Positions 29,148 to 39,734 are shown, counted from the first letter of the stretch. The stretch is 64,000 nucleotides of DNA from Amylibacter sp. SFDW26 (GCF_009184395.1 NZ_WEIC01000002.1:372001-436000), one strand, 5' to 3'. Notes: generated by a model from the sequence alone, not told the origin. Translations and numbers: made by a program.

Positions 29148-30053
29148 ATGAACTGGATTTCCAATTACGTCCGCCCACGGATTAACTCCTTGTTTTCACG
29201 CCGTGAAACACCTGATAATTTGTGGACGAAATGTTCTGAATGTGGAACCATGCTGTTTCACCGCGAGCTGACTGAATCGCAAAACGTTTGCACGAATTGT
29301 GATCATCATATGCACATCACGCCACGCGAGCGTTTTCAGGCGTTATTCGATGGCGGTGTTTTTATTGAATTGGAAACACAGCCGCCAGTAGCTGATCCAT
29401 TGCACTTTAGAGATCAGAAAAAATATCCTGACCGTATGAAAGCTGCGGTTAAAAAGACAGGTGAACACGAAGCGATGCTTGTTGCCGAAGGTGAAATCGG
29501 ACGTACGCCGATTGTGGCGGCGGGTCAAGATTTTGCCTTTATGGGCGGTTCTATGGGTATGGCCGTAGGAAATGCAATCATCGGTGCGTGTGAACGTGCC
29601 GTACAACGCAAATGCCCATTGGTTCTGTTTTCGGCCGCTGGTGGTGCGCGTATGCAAGAGGGCATTCTTTCGCTAATGCAAATGCCGCGTACAACAGTTG
29701 CGCTTCAGATGTTGAAAGAGGCAGGATTGCCGTTCATCGTTGTGCTGACACATCCAACAACAGGTGGTGTAACAGCCAGCTATGCCATGTTGGGCGATGT
29801 ACATATCGCCGAGCCCAAAGCATTGATTTGTTTTGCTGGCCCACGTGTTATTGAACAAACAATCCGTGAAAAACTGCCAGAGGGTTTCCAGCGTTCTGAA
29901 TACCTATTGGATCACGGTATGCTAGACCGCGTAACGCACCGCAAAGAGATGCGGAATGAGCTGATTACGATTTGCCGTATGTTGATGAACCTACCACCAC
30001 AAATCGTTGGTGACCTTCCTGCGCCAGAAGCAGAAGAGACTAAGGACGCTTAA
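29148..30053 (+). CDS. accD: Acetyl-CoA carboxylase carboxyltransferase subunit beta
   Basis: A 301-aa subunit that, with AccA, moves the carboxyl group from carboxybiotin to acetyl-CoA for fatty acid synthesis. The N-terminal zinc finger is complete (C-S-E-C-G, then C-T-N-C). The crotonase fold carries F-M-G-G-S-M-G and S-A-A-G-G-A-R-M-Q-E-G and T-T-G-G-V-T-A-S. folC begins one base after its stop, an arrangement common in Proteobacteria. Confidence 0.97.
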   Translation: MNWISNYVRPRINSLFSRRETPDNLWTKCSECGTMLFHRELTESQNVCTNCDHHMHITPRERFQALFDGGVFIELETQPPVADPLHFRDQKKYPDRMKAAVKKTGEHEAMLVAEGEIGRTPIVAAGQDFAFMGGSMGMAVGNAIIGACERAVQRKCPLVLFSAAGGARMQEGILSLMQMPRTTVALQMLKEAGLPFIVVLTHPTTGGVTASYAMLGDVHIAEPKALICFAGPRVIEQTIREKLPEGFQRSEYLLDHGMLDRVTHRKEMRNELITICRMLMNLPPQIVGDLPAPEAEETKDA

Positions 30054-30054
30054 C

Positions 30055-31329
30055 GTGGCAACCCCTTCGAGTGATGTTGTTTTAGAACGGCTGATGTCGT
30101 TGCATCCAAAGATCATTGATTTGACTTTGGATCGGATGACGCAATTGCTGGACGCTTTAGGTTCACCCGAGACGGACATTCCCCCTGCAATCCACATTGC
30201 GGGCACGAATGGTAAAGGCTCTACAGGTGCTATGATCCGTGCAGGGTTAGAAGCATCTGGTGATAAGGTTCATGCGTACACATCCCCACACCTTGCGCGT
30301 TTTCATGAACGTATCCGTTTGGCGGGTGATTTAATTGATGAGACGCTTTTGTCTGAGACTTTGGAGGAATGTGAACGCATCAATGGTGGTGTTCCGATCA
30401 CGTACTTTGAGATCACCACTTGTGCTGCTTTCCTAGCGTTTTCACGTGTTGCAGCTGATTATACAATTCTAGAAGTTGGTTTGGGCGGTCGCTTGGATGC
30501 AACCAACGTGATCGACGAACCTGCGCTAACATTCATCACACCTGTTTCTGTGGATCACCAACAATATTTAGGTGAAACGCTTGCAGAAATCGCTGGCGAA
30601 AAAGCGGGCATATTAAAGCGCAATTGTTTCTGTGTTGTCGGCCCTCAAGAAGATGCAGCGTTAGACGTGATCGAACGTCAAGCAGCACGTGTAGGTGCGA
30701 CTTTGAAAATTCATGGGCAGCACTGGCATGTTTGGGAAGAGAATGGGCGTTTGATTTTCCAAGACGAATACGGACTATTGGATTTACCGATGCCAATTTT
30801 GTTGGGTGCACACCAAGTACAAAATGCAGGTATGGTTGTGGCTGGCTTGCGGTTGCTTGGTAAATCCGAAGAGGATTGTGCAGCAGCATTAACCAAAACA
30901 GAATGGCCTGCGCGTATGCAGCGCCTGAAATCTGGCCCATTGATTGATGCGGCACCTGAAACAGAGCTTTGGTTAGACGGCGGTCATAATGAGGCGGCTG
31001 GCGCTGCAATTTCAAAACTAATAGCGGAGTTGCCGCAACGACCAACACATATGGTTGTGGGGATGCTGAACACGAAAGATGTGTCTGGTTATTTGAACCA
31101 TTTCTTAGATGGGACAACTAGTTTGCAAGCCGTGTCTATTCCGGGTGAAGCAGCAACGCTGACCGCAAAAGAAACGTCCACTGCTGCAGCTAAGCTAGGG
31201 TTTGATGCATCTGAAGCGGATGATGTTCTGTCAGCTGTGAAAAACATTGTTGCCAAAGACAAAGCTGCGCGCATTCTGATTTGCGGATCACTTTATTTGG
31301 CTGGCAACATCCTGCGCGAAAACGCATAA
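30055..31329 (+). CDS. folC: Bifunctional folylpolyglutamate synthase/dihydrofolate synthase
   Basis: A 424-aa Mur-ligase-like enzyme adding glutamate to dihydropteroate and folates. The P-loop H-I-A-G-T-N-G-K-G-S-T is near residue 45, followed by Y-T-S-P-H-L-A-R-F-H-E-R-I. Further on come E-V-G-L-G-G-R-L-D-A-T-N, V-S-x-D-H-Q and L-D-G-G-H-N. The start is GTG at 30055, one base past the accD stop; the ATG at 30007 lies inside accD and gives a poor match. A strong bidirectional terminator follows. Confidence 0.96.
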   Translation: MATPSSDVVLERLMSLHPKIIDLTLDRMTQLLDALGSPETDIPPAIHIAGTNGKGSTGAMIRAGLEASGDKVHAYTSPHLARFHERIRLAGDLIDETLLSETLEECERINGGVPITYFEITTCAAFLAFSRVAADYTILEVGLGGRLDATNVIDEPALTFITPVSVDHQQYLGETLAEIAGEKAGILKRNCFCVVGPQEDAALDVIERQAARVGATLKIHGQHWHVWEENGRLIFQDEYGLLDLPMPILLGAHQVQNAGMVVAGLRLLGKSEEDCAAALTKTEWPARMQRLKSGPLIDAAPETELWLDGGHNEAAGAAISKLIAELPQRPTHMVVGMLNTKDVSGYLNHFLDGTTSLQAVSIPGEAATLTAKETSTAAAKLGFDASEADDVLSAVKNIVAKDKAARILICGSLYLAGNILRENA

Positions 31330-31330
31330 A

Positions 31331-31355
31331 AAAGGGCGCCTTATAAGCGCCCTTT
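31331..31355. terminator. Bidirectional intrinsic terminator between folC and trxA
   Basis: AAAGGGCGC / GCGCCCTTT forms a perfect 9-bp stem with a 7-nt CTTATAA loop, with A-runs on the left and T-rich sequence on the right. It can end both the accD-folC transcript and the convergent trxA transcript. Confidence 0.85.
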
Positions 31356-31376
31356 AAAAGTCTATAATCGTAGCAA

Positions 31377-31697
31377 TTAAACAGAAGCGTCAATCCAATC
31401 AGCCAAAGCTGCTTTTGGTGCTGCACCTGTTTTATTTGCAATAACTTGACCATCTTTGAACAGGAACAATGCAGGGATACCACGCACACCCAGCTGAGCT
31501 GGGGAATTCGGGTTTTCATCCACGTTCACTTTCGCGATTTTCACTTTGCCAGCATATTCTTCTGACAGCTCTTCTAGAGAAGGGCCAATTTGTTTACATG
31601 GGCCACACCATTCCGCCCAAAAGTCTACAACAACAGGGATATCTGATCCTGTTACTTCTGCTGCGAATGTGTCGTCTGTTACTTTTACAGTTGCCAT
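31377..31697 (-). CDS. trxA: Thioredoxin
   Basis: A 106-aa classical thioredoxin with active site W30-C-G-P-C34 in [10 protein letters not shown], and the cis-proline loop G-I-P-A-L-F-L-F. It reduces cytosolic disulfides using TrxB. It follows addA by 57 bp and may have its own promoter there. Confidence 0.97.
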   Translation of the reverse strand: MATVKVTDDTFAAEVTGSDIPVVVDFWAEWCGPCKQIGPSLEELSEEYAGKVKIAKVNVDENPNSPAQLGVRGIPALFLFKDGQVIANKTGAAPKAALADWIDASV

Positions 31698-31754
31698 AAT
31701 CTCGGCTCCTTAGTGTTTACGTTTTCCCCAACCTATGAATGCACCCGCAAAGGG

Positions 31755-34700
31755 TCAAGACATAGTCGAATTTTTCAATGCATCTATCACCAAATCGTGC
31801 GGTAATGACATAAGTTTCTGCGTTTCTGTCCATAAAATAGCCCCTTCAACGCTGTGATCGGGATAGATTTGTTTCAAAGCGGAAATATAAGCCCCCATTT
31901 GGCGTAACAATCCATCGGGAATATCTTCGACTTTATCAGGGACCGTTTTGTTGCTTTTGAAATCTACGGCTAAAACTGTGCCATCGCGAACGATCAAACG
32001 GTCAATGGCACCGTATATTGTTTCATTGTTCAACTCTGGTACGTTTGCGCATAGATTCACCTCTGTTAATGCGCCTGGTTGAAAGAGGAATTCTAAATCA
32101 GATGCCTCTAAAACACGCACCGCAGTATCATAGACTTCGGATGTGTCTAATGTTGGAATGTTCCCCAGCAATTTATCTGACAGGTCTTTCCAGTTCGACC
32201 TATGCGTACTGGGTAAATGCTCTAGAAAGGTATGAATTAAAGTGCCGCGCATCTTTGCGGTTTCTTCATCCATATGCTGTGCTTCGGTTGGTAATGCTTT
32301 CGCTCCGCCCAAGTTTGAAGGGGAAAGCGTAGAAAGCCGTGGCGCAGGAATTGGTGCTGCCGCATTCAACCAATCAGGCAGTTTAGCTTTTTCTATCTGA
32401 GCATCATCATCGGATGGTTTCAAGTCTGTGGGCCAAAATTCATTCTGTAAAACCAACCCACCATCAGCATGCTCTGCCCCAGCATTTTCCATACCTTCAG
32501 CCACCAAACGGTACCAAGGACTGCCTGTTTTCCCTAACTTGCCAGCGCCACAAACAACCAACCAGTTTTCAGCGCGCGTTAAGCCTACATAAAGCAATCG
32601 CAGCCGTTCCTGTTGGTCCAATTCTTTACGTGCTTCTAAAACAGCACGTTCCGCTTGGTTGGCATTCTCTTTGGCAGACTTCCAACCAACCAAACCTTCA
32701 TCCAATGCAACAACTTCCTGACCATCCCTGCTGCGGGTATCCACAGTATCTGGCAGTATGACAATTGGTGCTTCCAAACCTTTGGATGCATGTACAGTCA
32801 TCACTCGAATTTGGCCTGAACTGCTGTCCATTTCACGTTTGATTTCTACAGCACCAGAGGCAAACCAGTTTAGAAATCCTGTCAGGGTTGGTGTTTCTGT
32901 TTGCTCATATCGCATGGCTTGGGAGAGCAATTCATCAATGCCATCTTCCGCCTCTTCGCCCAAACGATCCAACAGATTTTCACGCCCATGATGCTGCGTT
33001 AAAATACGATCGATCAATTCAAACGGGCGCATCCAATCCGCATGATCCAGCACATCATCAACAATCGCTTTCGCTGTTGGAAATGCATCCGCCTGTTCGC
33101 GAAAACTTTGCCAAAGCGTGCCTTTGCGCCCATGTGAAAGCGTGAACAATTCACTTTCCGATATGTTCAAAAGAGGGGATCGCATGGCCTCTGCCAAAGA
33201 CAGATCATCCTCTGGTGTGGCTGCAAATTTTAACAAGGATAGAATGTCCTTAACCGCCAACTCCTCGCCGACTTTCAAACGATCCGCACCCGCCACGTTC
33301 AAGCCAAGTGATTTCAGCTCTTTTATGATTGCACGGAATAAAAGGGATCGTTTTTGCACAAGAATCAAAAAATCCCCCGCATGAACGGGACGTAATCCAT
33401 CATCTGTTTCGATCTGGTGGCCACTAGAAATGGTCGTATCAATCCATTCCGCAATCTGTGTTGCTAACACCTGACGTGGGTCACTTGCGCTGGGGCGATC
33501 CAAGGGTTCGAACCATGGTTTATCTTCTGGCTCTGGCTGTGCTTCAACCAATGGCCAAAGCTCCACGCGCCCAGGTTTTTCTGATTTAAATGCGCGGTGC
33601 TTTACATCCCCAATGATCCCGCTTTTAGCGTCGCCTACGAACGTATGATCCACCAACCGCAAAATTGGTTCGGCAGAACGGAATGAAAACAACAGGCTTT
33701 GTTTATGCAGCTGGTTTTCAATCGCGGTTAACCGTTCTTCAAACCAATCGCGCATTTCACCAAAATATTTTGGATCGGCCCCTTGGAATGAATAAATAGA
33801 TTGCTTTTCATCCCCCACAACGAAAATGGTACGCTCTGTATTACTAGCGCCTTGCCCCGATGTGAATTCTTCGGTCAAGCATTCAATCAACCGCCACTGA
33901 TCGGGACTGGTATCCTGCGCCTCATCCACCAGAACGTGATCTATGCCACCATCCAGACGGTAGAGCACCCATTGCGACATAGAACTATTTTGCAGCAAAG
34001 CTTGCGATTTTTCGATCAAGTCTTGGTAATCCAATTTACCATGCAACAGTTTGTAGCTGTTATAGGCTTTCAGGAATGGCGTTGCGAAATCATAAAGTGC
34101 AACAGCCCGTTCATACGCTGAAACAGATACAAACGCCTCGCGCGCTGCTTCGACACGCGCCATTAAATCATGCAGTTGTGATACCAACGCAACATTGGCT
34201 TCGCGCACAGCTTTGGTTGGTTTCAAATTTGGCAGCGCCTCAAAGCGTTCCTTATGCAACATACAACCAATAAGGATTTGAAAACGTGCGCGATCAGTTT
34301 GTGCAGACAGTGCCATTTGGAAAGCTGCCCCAAGTTTTTTGTCATTGGCACCACTTGCCAAAAGCAGCGGCACCATATCGGTGAGCACAGACAGATCATC
34401 CGACGTGACTGTTGTCTGCGCAATAGTTTCCGCAGTCATATCTGGGATCAGGCCAAAATCACTATGCGTAGGTCGTGTTGCAAACCCACGATGATTTTGC
34501 GCAATTGCTTGTAATAAACTGTCTGGATCAGCGCCCGTATAAAACTCAGCCAACCGTTCAAAGGCAGGACGGGCATCGCCCTCTGCCAATTGTTCCAGAA
34601 TATCAGAACGGACTTGTTTGGCTTGGCGGTCTTCCAGAATTTCAAACTGTGGAGATACATGCGCTTCTAACGGAAATTGCCGCAATAAAGCATCACAAAA

Positions 34701-35081
34701 AGCATGTATCGTTTGGATTTTCAAACCGCCTGGTGTTTCCAATGCGCTAGCAAACAAAGTCCGCGCTTGCCGCAATTTGATATCATCCAAAAGCCCAGCA
34801 TCTTCACCCAATTTTTCCAAGGTTTCGCGCAAACCAGCATCAGGCATCATCGCCCATTCACCCAACCGCTTAAACAGACGGTTCTGCATTTCGGCAGCGG
34901 CTGCATTGGTATAGGTCAGACACAGGATTTTTTGCGGATCAGTGCCATGCAACAACAAGCGTGCCACGCGATCGGTCAGCACCCGTGTTTTGCCAGATCC
35001 GGCATTGGCCGACACCCATGTCGATGCATTCGGGCGCGCGGCTGTTACCTGTGCCTGCGTTGCTTCATCAAACTGGATCAT
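31755..35081 (-). CDS. addA: Double-strand break repair helicase-nuclease AddA
   Basis: An 1108-aa UvrD-type helicase with a C-terminal nuclease. Walker A is N-A-G-S-G-K-T (residues 26-32) and motif II is D-E-A-Q-D-T-S. Q-G-A-D-P-K-Y is further in, motif VI is L-Y-V-G-L-T-R-A-E, and the PD-(D/E)XK core V-L-A-V-D-F-K-S-N-K lies near 1040. With AddB it processes DNA ends for RecA loading, the alphaproteobacterial counterpart of RecBCD. Its ATG overlaps the addB stop by 4 bp. Confidence 0.96.
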   Translation of the reverse strand: MIQFDEATQAQVTAARPNASTWVSANAGSGKTRVLTDRVARLLLHGTDPQKILCLTYTNAAAAEMQNRLFKRLGEWAMMPDAGLRETLEKLGEDAGLLDDIKLRQARTLFASALETPGGLKIQTIHAFCDALLRQFPLEAHVSPQFEILEDRQAKQVRSDILEQLAEGDARPAFERLAEFYTGADPDSLLQAIAQNHRGFATRPTHSDFGLIPDMTAETIAQTTVTSDDLSVLTDMVPLLLASGANDKKLGAAFQMALSAQTDRARFQILIGCMLHKERFEALPNLKPTKAVREANVALVSQLHDLMARVEAAREAFVSVSAYERAVALYDFATPFLKAYNSYKLLHGKLDYQDLIEKSQALLQNSSMSQWVLYRLDGGIDHVLVDEAQDTSPDQWRLIECLTEEFTSGQGASNTERTIFVVGDEKQSIYSFQGADPKYFGEMRDWFEERLTAIENQLHKQSLLFSFRSAEPILRLVDHTFVGDAKSGIIGDVKHRAFKSEKPGRVELWPLVEAQPEPEDKPWFEPLDRPSASDPRQVLATQIAEWIDTTISSGHQIETDDGLRPVHAGDFLILVQKRSLLFRAIIKELKSLGLNVAGADRLKVGEELAVKDILSLLKFAATPEDDLSLAEAMRSPLLNISESELFTLSHGRKGTLWQSFREQADAFPTAKAIVDDVLDHADWMRPFELIDRILTQHHGRENLLDRLGEEAEDGIDELLSQAMRYEQTETPTLTGFLNWFASGAVEIKREMDSSSGQIRVMTVHASKGLEAPIVILPDTVDTRSRDGQEVVALDEGLVGWKSAKENANQAERAVLEARKELDQQERLRLLYVGLTRAENWLVVCGAGKLGKTGSPWYRLVAEGMENAGAEHADGGLVLQNEFWPTDLKPSDDDAQIEKAKLPDWLNAAAPIPAPRLSTLSPSNLGGAKALPTEAQHMDEETAKMRGTLIHTFLEHLPSTHRSNWKDLSDKLLGNIPTLDTSEVYDTAVRVLEASDLEFLFQPGALTEVNLCANVPELNNETIYGAIDRLIVRDGTVLAVDFKSNKTVPDKVEDIPDGLLRQMGAYISALKQIYPDHSVEGAILWTETQKLMSLPHDLVIDALKNSTMS

Positions 35082-38032
35082 GGTACATCCCTCGTTTCAG
35101 GCATGTCCGTTTCTTCCCATTCGCCAAAGCGCGACAGGTGGTCATAATCTGATCCGTATTTATCCTTTTGCATTTTCAAGCGTGCACCGTAGCCAACACC
35201 GTTTTCAAAATGGCATCGCAACAATTGGATCAATTCAGCCCAAGTGTCATCCGCAAGCGTATCTGTGACTGGAACACTGCGCGAAGCTTCTGGCCCTTTC
35301 AGGCTGATATACTGCAATGCAGCAATGCTGAGTGGCGCCATATTTGCAAAGCCACCAGCCGCAGCGATCGCAGCCTCTAATTGCAATTGTTTGTCAAAAT
35401 GGTGGATTTCTTTTGGCCCAGGGGGATCACCAGACTTGTAATCATAAATCATCAACTGCCCTTTGGGGTCGAGGTCTAAGCGATCTGCCTTGGCGGTTAG
35501 GGTGAAAACAAACTCCGTCGCCTGACGCGCTCCTTTAATCTCTTGTGCAGAAATACGTCCTAATTGAGAACGTTCTTGTTCTGCCTCAACCAACCAAGGT
35601 GCGATCTTTTTCAAACGTCCAAACCATAAACGACGCGCAGATTGCCAAGGTACATCACGCTCCAAAACCTTAGTTGCAATGTCTAGAAAATGTTCAACGG
35701 TATATTCCCCATCTTCAAAATGGGTAGATTGATTGAAGGTTTCCAAAATCGTATGCAAAACAATCCCGCGCGATAATGCATCAGGTTCTAATCCATAAGG
35801 TTTCAATGCACGCAGTTCCAAAACAGATTGGGCATAAATCTCGTATGGATTGCGCACTAACGTTTTGATCCGCGTTACAGACAGTCTTTTCGGATGTGCT
35901 GTTGCAGGTGGCACAGGTGCAGGGCGCGCCGCTTTCTCCAACCGTCCAGTTGGTCTGTCCAAGCTACGTGCAAGCTGCAACCAACGATCCCCACGGTTTG
36001 CCATATCACTCAGCGCGGTTTCACCGACTTTTCCTAACCCTGTCAGCAGGTTGTTCAATCGCGTCAGCCAGCGCGATGAAACAGTGGGCGCTTCACCATC
36101 GCGTATTGCACGGGACAGCACAATCTTATTTTGTCCGAACGCCTGTTGAAAGTCATGTGCAGAGAGCCCGATATTACGTTCAGGTAAAAGCAGCCCAAGC
36201 TGCTTACGCATGGAACGATTCAGCCACGGATCGGGTTTTGGTTTTTGTGGCCAAATGCCTTCGTTCAGCCCGCCAAGAATCACCAAATCAGCCCCTTGTA
36301 CACGTGCCTCTAGCGTACCCCAAATTGCAATGTTTGGGTGTGGTTTCACAGCATCGCGCACTTCACCGCTTTGCAACACAGAGTAGAGCAAAGAGGCGTA
36401 ATCGGACGCTGTCCAAACGCTATCCCCATCCGCCTCTTGTGCTAGATTGTCAAACAACCGTTGTGCTTGTTGCCCCTCGTTCTCACGCCACAGACAATGC
36501 TGCTCTGCTTTGGCGCCTTTTGAAAGCGCGTATAAAAAACCCTCATGCACAGCCAGCCAATCTGACATACTACGCGGTGTTGTATCGGTAATCATCTCAA
36601 ACCCGTCACAAAGCCAAGCGACCCAGGGTTGTGCATCGACATGTTTAGCATCTGCCCATTCACGGATTATGTCGAATTGCACAAACGGCGGTCCGCCCCG
36701 AATAAGCGGTGTATCACGATCAAGTTCAGCGCGTTCCAAATCACGCGTAAAACGCAAATGATTGCCGCGATCATCAGCTTGATGCGTTAATGGATGCTTC
36801 AATACAGCAATCAGTTCAGCAGGGGTGATGACTTTGCCCAACAAACCAGCAGTCAGGCGCATGAAAATACCAATCGCTGACAAATGCAATGGTTCTCCCG
36901 CACTGTCATCGGGGGTGATGTTCCAGCGGTTCAATTGTGCGGAAACACGGCGTGTTAAATTTCTGTCAGGCGTTATCAAAACCGCGGTTTCATTTCGTTC
37001 GGCTGCTTCACGCAAACATACAGCAATCGCATTGGCTTCGTCTTTGGGTGAGACTGCTGAAATCAGACTGATGTTTTGTGTCGCGGAAGGAATAGTGGGG
37101 ATTAAATCAGGTCCTTCCTCTAACCATTGATCCGTTACAGGTGCAGGGCGCAAAGCAAGCGATAGTAATTTGTTCCTGTCCTGTGAAAAAACCAGTTTTT
37201 CATGCCAAGCAGGAATGTCATTTGGGTCCGTATTCAATTTACCGCAGACCCGTGCCAGCATTGACTGAGGATGATCGTCATTGGCATTTTTACGCCCTAA
37301 AACATCCCAAACATCTGCTGGTGTTTCCACATCATACCCAGGTAAAACCACTGCCCCTTGTGGTAGCTTCGAAACGGCCTGCATGAATAATGCAGTTGCG
37401 CCGCGTGACCCTGTTGACCCTGCAATGATGATTGGGTTGCTTGGTGGATCTTCTACCCAGTGATTTGTATAGGCTTGGATCACCGCACGTTGTCGAGCTT
37501 CTGGATCAATCAAAGACTGTGCTGTCCAATATTGGGTCAGGATGTTCAAAAACTTCAGGCTGCGATCCCAGTGTTCAGATGCATTGCCTAGTTCAACATC
37601 TTGCAACCGATCCAATGAAACACCTTCACCGTGAAACTCATCCAATAGCGCGGCCAAACTATCGGCCAGCGCAAACACCGATGATTTTGGTGCAAGGTCT
37701 GGCTGCTGTTCAATCAAAGCTGCGACCAAGTCCGCCAGTTTTAACCGACGCTGTAATGGTGATACAGGCAAGGCCAAATCTATCGGTGCCAAAGCATCAT
37801 GCGTTAAATCTGAAAGCACTTTAAGGCGGGGCAATAACGTTGCCCCTTTTTGTTTGAACAAATCTTCAACACGCCGTGCTGCACGCCGCGTGTTCAGATA
37901 AATTGTTATGCTTGCAAACTCATGCGGTTGCTTTGTTATTGCGCGTTCAAAAAGACCATCAACAAAATTTTGCGAAAAATCAGCGCCAATCGGAACCATA
38001 AAAACACGTGATTGATGGTTTGGTTCAAACAT
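35078..38032 (-). CDS. addB: Double-strand break repair protein AddB
   Basis: A 984-aa partner of AddA. The N-terminal domain is an inactivated helicase fold: no canonical Walker A, as in alphaproteobacterial AddB. The C-terminal nuclease shows L-M-I-Y-D-Y-K-S-G near 900. Later residues lack an obvious complete iron-sulfur cysteine set, which also fits the alphaproteobacterial type. It overlaps murU upstream by 8 bp and addA downstream by 4 bp. Confidence 0.94.
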   Translation of the reverse strand: MFEPNHQSRVFMVPIGADFSQNFVDGLFERAITKQPHEFASITIYLNTRRAARRVEDLFKQKGATLLPRLKVLSDLTHDALAPIDLALPVSPLQRRLKLADLVAALIEQQPDLAPKSSVFALADSLAALLDEFHGEGVSLDRLQDVELGNASEHWDRSLKFLNILTQYWTAQSLIDPEARQRAVIQAYTNHWVEDPPSNPIIIAGSTGSRGATALFMQAVSKLPQGAVVLPGYDVETPADVWDVLGRKNANDDHPQSMLARVCGKLNTDPNDIPAWHEKLVFSQDRNKLLSLALRPAPVTDQWLEEGPDLIPTIPSATQNISLISAVSPKDEANAIAVCLREAAERNETAVLITPDRNLTRRVSAQLNRWNITPDDSAGEPLHLSAIGIFMRLTAGLLGKVITPAELIAVLKHPLTHQADDRGNHLRFTRDLERAELDRDTPLIRGGPPFVQFDIIREWADAKHVDAQPWVAWLCDGFEMITDTTPRSMSDWLAVHEGFLYALSKGAKAEQHCLWRENEGQQAQRLFDNLAQEADGDSVWTASDYASLLYSVLQSGEVRDAVKPHPNIAIWGTLEARVQGADLVILGGLNEGIWPQKPKPDPWLNRSMRKQLGLLLPERNIGLSAHDFQQAFGQNKIVLSRAIRDGEAPTVSSRWLTRLNNLLTGLGKVGETALSDMANRGDRWLQLARSLDRPTGRLEKAARPAPVPPATAHPKRLSVTRIKTLVRNPYEIYAQSVLELRALKPYGLEPDALSRGIVLHTILETFNQSTHFEDGEYTVEHFLDIATKVLERDVPWQSARRLWFGRLKKIAPWLVEAEQERSQLGRISAQEIKGARQATEFVFTLTAKADRLDLDPKGQLMIYDYKSGDPPGPKEIHHFDKQLQLEAAIAAAGGFANMAPLSIAALQYISLKGPEASRSVPVTDTLADDTWAELIQLLRCHFENGVGYGARLKMQKDKYGSDYDHLSRFGEWEETDMPETRDVP

Positions 38033-38723
38033 CAGCAGCTATCTTTTCTGCTAACTCTATGCCTTCGGGATATCCCACATCTACCCATGTGCCATCATAA
38101 ATAGCACCGCTTAACCGTCCTTCTGCAATCATCTTTTCCCACAGAACATTAATCGAAAAACATTGTTCCGTAATCGCATTCAATCCTTCTGTTTTGATGA
38201 TCTGAACACCTGAATAAACATAAGGGGCTTCTTTTGCAGTACCTTTACGCTGCAAACGTGCTTGGTCTGTTAAAAGAAAATCCCCAGCTCCTAAATAACC
38301 TTGAGCATTAGGTTTCTTTAATATCAGCAGCAATCCATCCATGGTATCGGGGTTCCACGATTGCAGCAGCTGTTCAATTGGGTTTCCGTCAAGCCATATG
38401 GAATCGCAATTCATCGTAAAAACAGGATCGGTTCCAATTTGTGGCAATGCATTTTTTAACCCACCGCCCGTTTCCAGTATTTCAGGTTCTTCGCGGATAG
38501 TGGTGATACTAATTTTGGTTTTTAGATGCTGTTCCAAAGGATCTGCAAAGTAATGTGTGTTTACGAAAACATCCGCAATCCCAGCATTGGATAAGATATC
38601 CAACGTATGATCAATCATTGGCTTGCCCAGCACTGGAACTAAAGGTTTTGGCATGTCATTGGTCAAATGGCGCATACGGGTTCCAAACCCAGCAGCAAAA
38701 ACCATAGCGGACTTAGGCTGCAT
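38025..38723 (-). CDS. murU: N-acetylmuramate alpha-1-phosphate uridylyltransferase (MurU-like)
   Basis: A 232-aa sugar nucleotidyltransferase with the signature A-M-V-F-A-A-G-F-G-T-R-M-R and P-K-P-L-V-P-V-L-G-K-P-M. The N-C-D-S-I-W-L motif binds the metal. MurU makes UDP-MurNAc from MurNAc-1-phosphate in peptidoglycan recycling, and the adjacent kinase AmgK makes that substrate, so the pair identifies the pathway. The ATG at 38723 lies 11 nt inside amgK; an upstream in-frame start at 38783 would sit deep inside amgK. Confidence 0.92.
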   Translation of the reverse strand: MQPKSAMVFAAGFGTRMRHLTNDMPKPLVPVLGKPMIDHTLDILSNAGIADVFVNTHYFADPLEQHLKTKISITTIREEPEILETGGGLKNALPQIGTDPVFTMNCDSIWLDGNPIEQLLQSWNPDTMDGLLLILKKPNAQGYLGAGDFLLTDQARLQRKGTAKEAPYVYSGVQIIKTEGLNAITEQCFSINVLWEKMIAEGRLSGAIYDGTWVDVGYPEGIELAEKIAADV

Positions 38724-39732
38724 GCGCGGCCTCTTTAATCTGCGATAATATCTCTGGCGTGGGCGTTGGAATATGGGCAGCAACCCATGCTTTTAAATCT
38801 GCCAATTCTGGATGTGCTAAATCGTGTTGCAAATGATCCCAAACACGTGGAATTAAATCTACATAATGGGGTTTACCATCACGAACACAAAGCCGTGCAA
38901 AGATGCCGATAATTTTCAAATTTCTCTGTGCGCCGATTGCTGCATATGCGTAATTGAACGCATCTGCATTGGCACCTGACTGTTTGATGAAATAACACTT
39001 CATGCTGTTTTGCAAATCCAGCGATGTATCTCTGCGTGCATCTTCCAACAACGATACCAGATCATATGCAGGATGACCCATTAAAGCGTCTTGGAAGTCC
39101 AACAGTCCAACATTTCGAACCCCGTTACGCTTAGGCATCCATAATAGATTTTCTGCGTGATAATCGCGCAAGACTAAAACAGGCGCTTTGTTTTCAACAC
39201 GCCCACATACTTCACGGATATGATCGCGGTATGCAGCCGTAAGGTCATCAGAAGTTTCTTGTCCTGAAATCGCAGGTAAATACCAATCTGTCACCAAATC
39301 CGTTTCGCGCAAATATGTTGCCATGTCATAGGGCGGAATTCCATCAGGTATCGTGGCGCCATGCAAGCTTAGCAAGACATCAATCGCTGCTTTATAAAGA
39401 ACAGTTTCGCTATTTTGATCTCGCGCGCATATGCGTGCGAAAAGATCATCCCCTAAATCCTCTAACAACAAAAATCCATTAGTCTCATCACTGGCTAATA
39501 ATTTTGGTGCAGATAGTTTATGATCAACAAGAATGTTTAAAACCTTTACGAATGGGCGTACATCTTCGCCCTTTTCAGGGGGCGCATTCATCAAAATTGC
39601 TTTGCGCCCGTCTGATTTTGTTAAACGATCATAGCTACGGTTCGAAGCATCCCCTGCAACCATTACAGACACAGCGTCATCCCAGCTGATATGTTTTAAG
39701 AAAGTTTGTTTTTTTGCTGCTCGGTTTGTCAT
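38713..39732 (-). CDS. amgK: N-acetylmuramate/N-acetylglucosamine kinase (AmgK-like)
   Basis: A 339-aa kinase of the aminoglycoside phosphotransferase fold. It has L-L-E-D-L-G-D-D-L-F-A (hinge), the catalytic L-R-D-Y-H-A-E-N-L-L-W (Brenner motif) and L-L-D-F-Q-D-A-L (metal-binding Asp). It phosphorylates the anomeric position of MurNAc released from the cell wall, feeding MurU. It starts 2 bp after the tsaE stop and overlaps murU. Confidence 0.92.
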   Translation of the reverse strand: MTNRAAKKQTFLKHISWDDAVSVMVAGDASNRSYDRLTKSDGRKAILMNAPPEKGEDVRPFVKVLNILVDHKLSAPKLLASDETNGFLLLEDLGDDLFARICARDQNSETVLYKAAIDVLLSLHGATIPDGIPPYDMATYLRETDLVTDWYLPAISGQETSDDLTAAYRDHIREVCGRVENKAPVLVLRDYHAENLLWMPKRNGVRNVGLLDFQDALMGHPAYDLVSLLEDARRDTSLDLQNSMKCYFIKQSGANADAFNYAYAAIGAQRNLKIIGIFARLCVRDGKPHYVDLIPRVWDHLQHDLAHPELADLKAWVAAHIPTPTPEILSQIKEAAHAA

Positions 39733-39734
39733 GC

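Noticed and set aside
30536-31117. 193-codon minus-strand frame
   Set aside because: Fully antisense to folC, whose motifs are intact in the other frame.
35896-36591. 231-codon plus-strand frame
   Set aside because: Antisense to addB, with low-complexity His/Ala/Gln/Arg-rich translation and no ribosome-binding site; a shadow of the real gene.
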